Part shown: one piece after another, positions 57,771-64,000 of the stretch
Layout: every line of letters starts with the position of its first letter
Numbering within the stretch: position 1 is the stretch's first letter
DNA from: Phoronis australis
Lineage: Eukaryota > Phoronida > Phoronidae
Assembly (NCBI GenBank): GCA_002633005.1
Contig: NMRA01000037.1
Coordinates: forward strand, 124,001-188,000
DNA length: 64,000 nucleotides
Reading direction: 5' to 3'
Notes under the pieces: generated by a model
Told to the model about the DNA's origin: nothing
Seen by the model: only the letters and a program-made list of their open reading frames with translations
Databases searched by the model: none
Position numbers and translations under genes: made by a program

Positions 57771-60700
57771 TTATGAAAACTGAGCCCTTTGCTTCAGAGG
57801 TTCATTGGTATTTCCCTGTGGCTTGGGCTGGCCTTTGATACCAAGAACTACCCTTTGAGAACCTTGTCCTTTAATGTTTGGGTCGTTCACACTCATTGGT
57901 TCTTGTGGAGTATTGTGCACATTTGCTCTGGGTTTTGGCCCTGGCACATTTTGTTGCTGACTCTGTTTTCTTGTACTACCAGCTACACCCACTTGACTTG
58001 TTTGTCCTCCCGCACGCCCTCTTTGCGCTCTTCGTAGATCGCTTTGCGCTGTTAGCTGATTCCTCAGCCCAACGATCTGGTTATTGTCGGTTGCCAGCAC
58101 TTCTTCATTCTTTTGCTGTTGCCGTGTTTTGCCGCGAGCTTCTGTTTTAAGCCCTTCATCTTTTTGGTTTGGCCTTTGTCGTCCTTGGAGTCCAGACAGG
58201 GGCTGTGACTGTTTGGCGATGATACTTCTTGTTGTCTGTGAAGCACCTGCCCTTGGCTGTCTTATAAGGTTTGCTACTCCCGCCTGTTCTTCATACAAGG
58301 TGCCGTATGTTCCACTGTCACCAGAACTGCTGCCGCTGCTGCTACTTGACCCTAAAGTGGTCGTGTTTTTGCTATCCAATTTATTTTCGACTCCTTGATT
58401 GAAAATAGCATTATTTGGCTGCTTGACAGGTCGACTGTTCCTCAGTCTCTTGTCACCAGCTGTGTTACTTTTCAAAGATCTCTCATTGAGACCATCTTTC
58501 TTGCTGGTGTCAACCATCCGTTGTCGAACTTCCAAAGTTGTAAGCTTCGCCTTTTGATCTACTTGTGGCTTGTGTCTGTCTGTGGGCTGAGCTCGTGACA
58601 GGGGCATTTCTGTAGGATGTCCTGTGTTCTTTCTGATGTTTGGTTGCTCACTGTTCCGACCTGCTGCAAATTTGCCGCCGTTACTGCTACTTTCGCTTGT
58701 TCCACTAGAGGTTGTCTCACTGTCGGGTTTAGATAAATGCTGTACTGTGGTGCGCCCGCCATTTGGTGAAGGTCTCCCTCCCACCTTGGTGCCTCCGTAA
58801 TAATTTCTGTGACTACCGGTGTTGCTCAGTTCTTGGCGTCCAGCCCTTCCTTTCGTCATTTGGTTTTTGGCCTCTGATGTTAGCTCGTTTACCTGGTCTG
58901 CGTAGAGGGTAAGTGGTTTTACAGCTTGGGCATGCCCTCCCCCTTTACCGTGAACTATGACCTCGTGTACTCCACCTGGCGGTTGCACGTGCACACCCGT
59001 GATGGCTTTACTGACGAGCTCATCCACGTACCTTTCTTCAGTGCTGCTCGATACACCTGTCGTTGTTGATCCTGACGAGTGCTTCTCAGCTATAAAAGGT
59101 GCACCTCCCGCGGGTATTCTTTGGTAGTAAGGATACATGCTGTAGGATGACCCCGAGCTGCTACTGCTGCCGCCACTACTGCCGCCACTACTGCCGCCAC
59201 TACTGCCGCCAGCGTTCGCGTCCTGTTGCGGCAGTCGCTGGTAGTTTGGTTTATTAACGCGTCTCCAGAATCGCGTTTTATATTTGACGATCAGGGCGAT
59301 GAGGTAGATGACGAAATACAAGCTGAATGCCAACCCAAGATACTTAAACCAGGGCACCACGTCTTAGGGAAAGAAGAGTTAACTGAGCACTGGTTGTGAA
59401 ATGTCACAGATGATACGTCAGTATTTCCATACCTATACTTTGTACGATTGTGCGGAGTAATATCCTTCAAATATTGCATTATAACTTTCTCTCGTTCACG
59501 GCTATAAAAATCTCCTTTGTCCCGTAGGTAAAAAAGCGCCTTGTTTTCATTGTCCTCCTTTTGGAGTGTCAGGCACATTTTTGCATGTTAAGTCGGAACC
59601 CGACGAGGTGTTTGATGGTGGAAATATTTCAGATTTCAACCGTTTAAAAGTTCCGTAATCGAAAAGTTATCTTCAATAAAGGGGATCGTGTTCGATTCAA
59701 AATTAACCTGATAAACTTGCTTTGTCCACTCCTCCGCATTTTCTTGTTTTTTTATTGATGTCGGGAAAGCGCTTTAGAACTTAACATCGCGCATACACGG
59801 ATTTGTCAAGTTTGTCAAACTATCTCTCATCAGGGTTGCAGCCCGCAGCACCACAGTAATATTTCGTTGGCATTGAAAGGCCAAATAGAATAAAATAACT
59901 TATGAAAATTTATAATACAACAACAGAGAAAAAGTGGAACTCCAGTGGCGCGAAAACGAGTGAATACAAAGGTGCTTGACTGATATCGCGGCATTGTGGG
60001 TAAATACAGCGCGATTCGAGTGCCGCTGTGAAATCCGGAGCGGACCTATTATGTATCTTGCCTCTATTCAACCAAGGGCTATCAGAGTTGATCAGGTGTT
60101 CTATATTTGGGCACTCGACAACAAACACCCTGGTATTATTTTAATGTGCATATTAAGTTTCTGTTATCGTCAAAGATTTTTAAAATATGTTGTTTTATGT
60201 GTTTACAATTAATAACTAAAAGGGTGTTTAAGAATTTGATCTTTGTTAATAATGTCAGTTACCTTGAAATTTCTCTCACTCACCTTTCAATCTTTTCTTG
60301 TATGGCGCGTAAACTGAAAAGAATATTTCGAGTACTCTTGATCAGCTAATGACGATAATCGCTGAACAAATGGATAGTTCCAACAAGTTAATCAAGCTAC
60401 TAATTCCATCCAATAGGGTCGTAGGAAGATGTTCACATGACAGTCCGCCATATTGGTACCACAAAAAATTGATTGTGAACGAAGGAGTTCAACGACAGAC
60501 AAGGAAAGAGGAAACGTGTCTGTGGCTGATAAAAGCAGTGAACTGCACGATTAGAGGAATAGATGGATAGTTATGTACATAGATAGACAGACAGACAGAT
60601 AGCAGGATTTTGAGTAAGGGGGGTGCAGGGCACAGGAATAACCAGAATTTCGCTACACGCGCGCGCCCNCGCCTGTGAGAAACAAAAAGTCCGAGAAAAT

Positions 60701-61551
60701 GAGACAAAAGTCCACTAATCAAGCACAAACGCGCAATTCACAGTGGTGCGCTCGTTTTTTTTCCTTTTTAGTCCGCCGGCTATTTTGTTACTCAAAGGTC
60801 CACTACGCTAGGAATTCGAGCCCCCCATATTGAAGGCTGGGTGCGCGGATGAATAATACAAATAGTCATCCATCTACACAAGTCGTTCCCACTTGCTAAG
60901 CGCAACGTGAAGTGACAAGAGTGGGACTTGTAGTAGTCGAAGGTAAACCTCTAAACTAAGATTTTACTAAGACTATATGTGTAATAGTCACTGATTACTT
61001 TAGAAATATCAAAACAAGGCAAGGAGACTTTGCGAACAACTAGTGCACTCGGTGCCTGTCTGAATGGACCTGACACCCTCATGAATGAATCTTTACGTGT
61101 TAGTGGGCTGGCCTAATATATGAATGGGACCAAATGCTTGGTATCGTAGATCCGCCATAGTGACTGGGCCCGCGTGGGATCGACTTCACAACGGTATCTA
61201 TCGTAGGCGTGGCATAACTGCGTTTCTCGGAACTATCCATTAGCTCCCACAGCTATATACTAAATACAGAACGATGATTTGAGTGACAGTTCAACGGGGG
61301 TACTTGTCAAATAGTTTGATAAGCTAGTGTTTGTGGATACCTTTTAGATGAATAGCGACTTTTTCCTTGAAGTCGTACCAACAGGTGTACAGCCCGCTGT
61401 CCCATTCCTGAGTGTTCGATATGTGAAGGGTATTATCGCCAGTGATGTTGACTCTGCTGTGGTCCTCCTTCACTTGTTTTGTTCTGTTCATCCACGTGAC
61501 CGCCGTGTCCACTGTTGATCCGAAGCACGTGAGACTGATGTTTTCGCCAAC
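57771..61551 (-). CDS. Immunoglobulin-domain single-pass membrane protein, last two exons (5' part not found)
   Basis: The Ig exon (61551 down to 61341) encodes an Ig-like fold: first cysteine in NISLTC, tryptophan in VTWMN, then LHISNTQEWDSGLYTC with the usual D-x-G-x-Y-x-C. It has three N-glycosylation sequons (NIS, NRT, NIT). It ends AAAG|GTATCC with one base over. The last exon (59362 down to 57771) starts with two bases after ctttccctaag; G+AC makes Asp and continues VVPWFKYLG. A membrane helix of about 20 residues (LAFSLYFVIYLIALIV) follows, then basic KYKTRFWRR, so a type I orientation is likely. The ~500-residue tail is Gly/Ser/Gln/Arg-rich and disordered, with a GGSSGGSSGG linker, the related words NYQRLP and YYQRIP, and YGTLYEE. 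Signal peptide and any further Ig exons are not visible. The acceptor before the Ig exon has a weak pyrimidine tract. A cell-surface adhesion or recognition role is inference; I do not recognise the tail. Confidence 0.7.
59363..61340 (-). other. Intron between Ig exon and membrane/tail exon
   Basis: About 2 kb with no further exon recognised. It contains a direct repeat (60680-60870) shared with 63571-63720 and one ambiguous base at about 60669. A CGCGCGCGCCC stretch lies beside that base. Confidence 0.5.
60680..60870. repeat. Dispersed direct repeat, copy 1
   Basis: AAAAAGTCCGAGAAAATGAG, CAAAAGTCC, CGCAATTCACAGTGGTGCGC, TTTTTAGTCCGCC, CCCCCCAT and GAAGGCTGGGTGCGCG follow in the same order as at 63571-63720. 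Non-coding. Confidence 0.7.
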
Positions 61552-62020
61552 CTATTTATGTAGTACAGATCACTGACACCGAGCATGCGTTAGGATACAC
61601 GGAAATTGGTTGCACATGATTCACTCCGCCGGTTCAGCTGGGACAATCGGATAAGGCGTCTGATTGGTTGTAAGCCGCAAGTCATCATCGAGAAGCAGAG
61701 TCTTACCCAGTTGAACCAGCTGAGTCGGCGGAATGAATCAACTGAAAATGTGTTAAGCAAGAGGACGAGATTATTATTTCATGATGGACGTACGAACTAA
61801 TAGAGTGCAGAGATAACACCCATATGGGGAGACGAATAGTTGCCACGATCTTGTTGGGAAATCCGTTCCCGACGGGTTAAAGCGTCTACTATAAAGACCC
61901 CCCTGACAAAGACTAAGTTTTAATTTAGATCACTTCAGAACCGTTATGAATTGGTCTAAATTGCTCCTGTAAATAATTTCAGTGCGTAGAAAGATCTGAC
62001 GATTCGAGACCGAGACCAGG

Positions 62021-62419
62021 GCCCGGTCTCCAATCTTTTTACTCGAAATGGAACTCGAAATTAGGTTTGGCATTTTCTATTCTACTTTTGAGCGAACTCA
62101 AGATAAGTGTCTATTATTCTATGCTCGAGTACAAAATAACTTACGTAGATAATTTATTGCTCTTAGTTCACAGTTTGTAAACCCAATTTTAAAGCAATAA
62201 GTTCGAGTTTCAACTCGAAATTTCGAGTTTTTACTCGAGTTTGTAGCACGAATATAAGGGTCTTCAAGGGCAAACTTGAACTAGAAACTCCTATGCATAA
62301 ACTATAATATATTCGAGCACAGTCTGATAACCAATTATCTTAAGTTCGCACAAAAGGAGCAGAGAAATTGCCAAAAATAGTTTCGAGTTCGTTTCGAGTA
62401 CAAAGATTAGAGACCGGGC
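62021..62419. mobile_element. 399 bp MITE with long inverted ends and CCAGG target duplication
   Basis: The left end GCCCGGTCTCCAATCTTTTT with ACTCGAAATGGAACTCGAAA is inverted at the right (reverse strand GCCCGGTCTCTAATCTTTGT, ACTCGAAACGAACTCGAAAC). CCAGG lies directly outside both ends (62016-62020, 62420-62424). The word ACTCGAAA is repeated inside. Non-coding. Confidence 0.75.
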
Positions 62420-63570
62420 CCAGGCTTTACAAGTTGACTTGTCTCGGTGAATCATTTTACTTGATGCGGGACGAGCATACTAAGGTACTACCAGTTCTTT
62501 GCAAGCCTAAAAATCGCTTCTCTAAGTAAGCAACAGGATGAGACAAATTTTGTTGTGGCAAGACATCTAAATCATAAGTTATCTTTTTGACCGGCGGGGA
62601 ATGGAGATGTGAAAGGGGTCACGGCNACTTAGTTCTTATTATAGTCTATGTAGTACCACTGCGTACCAAATTTCGTATTTCATAAAGACTATAATCCAAA
62701 AGAGGAACAACATGCAATCAAAATCACTGAATATTTGTCTCAGAAAATTTACACAAAATGAGAGAAATAATACAAAAATTGGAATGTTGAAATACGCTTA
62801 CAAGTTTAGCAAGGTAAAAACGTGCCTTACAGAGGTGTTATCATAACCGAGCGGCATCAGTATGGTATTGAAAGTAGAAATTGTTGAACTGATTACGTTA
62901 TGCCCCTGCTGGGTGTGCAAACCTTTCTTGATAAGTTACTTGACGTCATTTTTATGCGACGAATCACGTGTCAGAAAAGACTGGAACCGGCTGGTCCTTA
63001 CTGTACTGTAGTTTAGATGTCTATTTGATTTGGCCTGTTGAACGGTGCGTTTCATTGTTGACGCCTGATGATGTTTGATTTGTTATCCGCTCGATCACGT
63101 GACCACGAGACCTCTCAAGAGAATACCCGCTCGTTTACCTTTGCTGTTTTCATCAACATGGGTTTCTTGGTTGAAGTGTCCAGAGGCCTTTTCATCCTTA
63201 GGTGTCCCAGTCCCAGATTTTCCGCTTCCAAGCGCTCTAATTCCGTCTCTAACATTAGATGAAAATTTAAGTTTCTTTTATAAACAGCCGATAACTACAA
63301 GACACATATCAGTTTAATGAATGCCTAATAACAAGAAAGTTGTTAAATCCATGCAGGCAGGTATAATTTTTTAACTGATATTAGTTATACAACACGCAAA
63401 TTAATGACGCGTTTTTAACTCTGTGATTCAGTCCTAATGTCGTCTACCCCGGCCAGCACTACTTTCCTCTCTTATTCATTGGTGTGAAGTTTGCTGGCAG
63501 TTACATCCCCAAAAGGTGGACAGAACGAGCCCCCGATTTGGCGAAATGGGTAAAAAGATCCATCCCTTAG

Positions 63571-63720
63571 AGGCAAAAAGTCCGACAAAATGGAACAAAA
63601 GTCCCTAAATAAGCGCAAACGCGAAATTCGCAGTGGTGCTCTCGTTCTTTTTTTTTTAGTCCGACCGACGTCAGAAATTCGAGAGGCCCCCCATGGTGAA
63701 GGCTGGGTACGCGCATGAAA
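63571..63720. repeat. Dispersed direct repeat, copy 2
   Basis: Partner of 60680-60870: AAAAAGTCCGACAAAATGGA, CGAAATTCGCAGTGGTGCTC, TTTTTTAGTCCGACC, CCCCCCAT, GAAGGCTGGGTACGCG. A 115-codon minus-strand frame over it is judged a chance reading. Confidence 0.7.
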
Positions 63721-64000
63721 AGGGCTGTATTCCGCAAAGCCCGTTTCTGGCAAGTTAATAAGCGAGATCACGCAAGTCGTAGCGAGATATTCCCATGGAA
63801 TTACAAGCTTTACTCGCAAGTATCACGAGTTACGAAACGAGCTTCAGGACGAAGGCTCTTACGTTGATCCGAGCAGCTCACGTGACACTCCATTTCTTGT
63901 ACTTCCAATGGTAGTTTGAGAACTTCTGGGAAGTGCCCGAATAGTGTCGAGTGGCATGGCATTCCTGATTTGTAGAACTTCATGTTATCTTCTATCCATG

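Larger units (their letters stand above)
55800..59138. repeat. Duplicated block, copy 2
   Basis: Partner of 51093-54772. It is intact through the complete tail exon and continues into sequence not duplicated (59139 onward). Confidence 0.9.
61552..64000. other. Right end of the window, no gene recognised
   Basis: Upstream of the Ig exon on its strand. No signal-peptide or second Ig exon could be recognised. Holds an inverted-repeat element and one copy of a dispersed repeat, plus an ambiguous base near 62626. Confidence 0.5.

Noticed and set aside
63472-63819. 115-codon minus-strand frame at the right edge
   Set aside because: Covers a dispersed repeat also present at 60.7 kb, where the frame is not kept.

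Overview
This window is nuclear DNA from an intron-rich animal. It is AT-rich, with canonical GT-AG introns of a few hundred bases to about 2 kb, many short inverted-repeat elements, and one AT-AC minor-spliceosome intron. No bacterial-style gene clusters, CRISPR arrays, rRNA or tRNA genes were recognised. The repeat content and the sign of strongly diverged haplotypes suggest a highly polymorphic marine invertebrate, possibly a lancelet or hemichordate. The species cannot be fixed from the sequence alone.

Four protein-coding loci can be supported. (1) At 183-1658 on the minus strand lie the first two coding exons of a C2H2 zinc-finger protein that runs off the left edge. (2) At 20147-23188 on the plus strand is a complete three-exon MPLKIP/TTDN1-like gene. 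(3) At 28994-52558 on the plus strand is a complete URB2 (NPA2) ribosome-biogenesis gene. I assembled it as 27 exons whose splice phases all agree, giving 1416 codons plus stop. (4) At 57771-61551 on the minus strand are the last two recognisable exons of an immunoglobulin-domain, single-pass membrane protein with a long disordered cytoplasmic tail. Genes 3 and 4 converge tail to tail.

The right part is structurally odd. About 3.3-3.7 kb carrying the last two URB2 exons and the large tail exon of the Ig gene occurs twice, at 51.09-54.77 kb and 55.80-59.14 kb. The two copies are joined by a roughly 1 kb interspersed repeat. The first copy of the Ig-gene tail is cut before its membrane segment. 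One N lies four bases before the join, and the copies differ by scattered substitutions and a ~330 bp indel in one half but look identical in the other. Unmerged haplotypes are therefore at least as likely as a true tandem duplication.

The rest is intergenic or intronic. It holds a family of inverted-repeat elements with GTAAAA-type ends, a TTAA-flanked element, elements with visible 5 bp target duplications (AATAC, CCAGG), several minisatellites, and a set of 30 bp repeats that duplicate a URB2 5' splice site in frame. No single undescribed molecular system is evident. The strongest leads are the AT-AC intron, the tandem splice donors, the Ig-membrane protein and the duplicated block.
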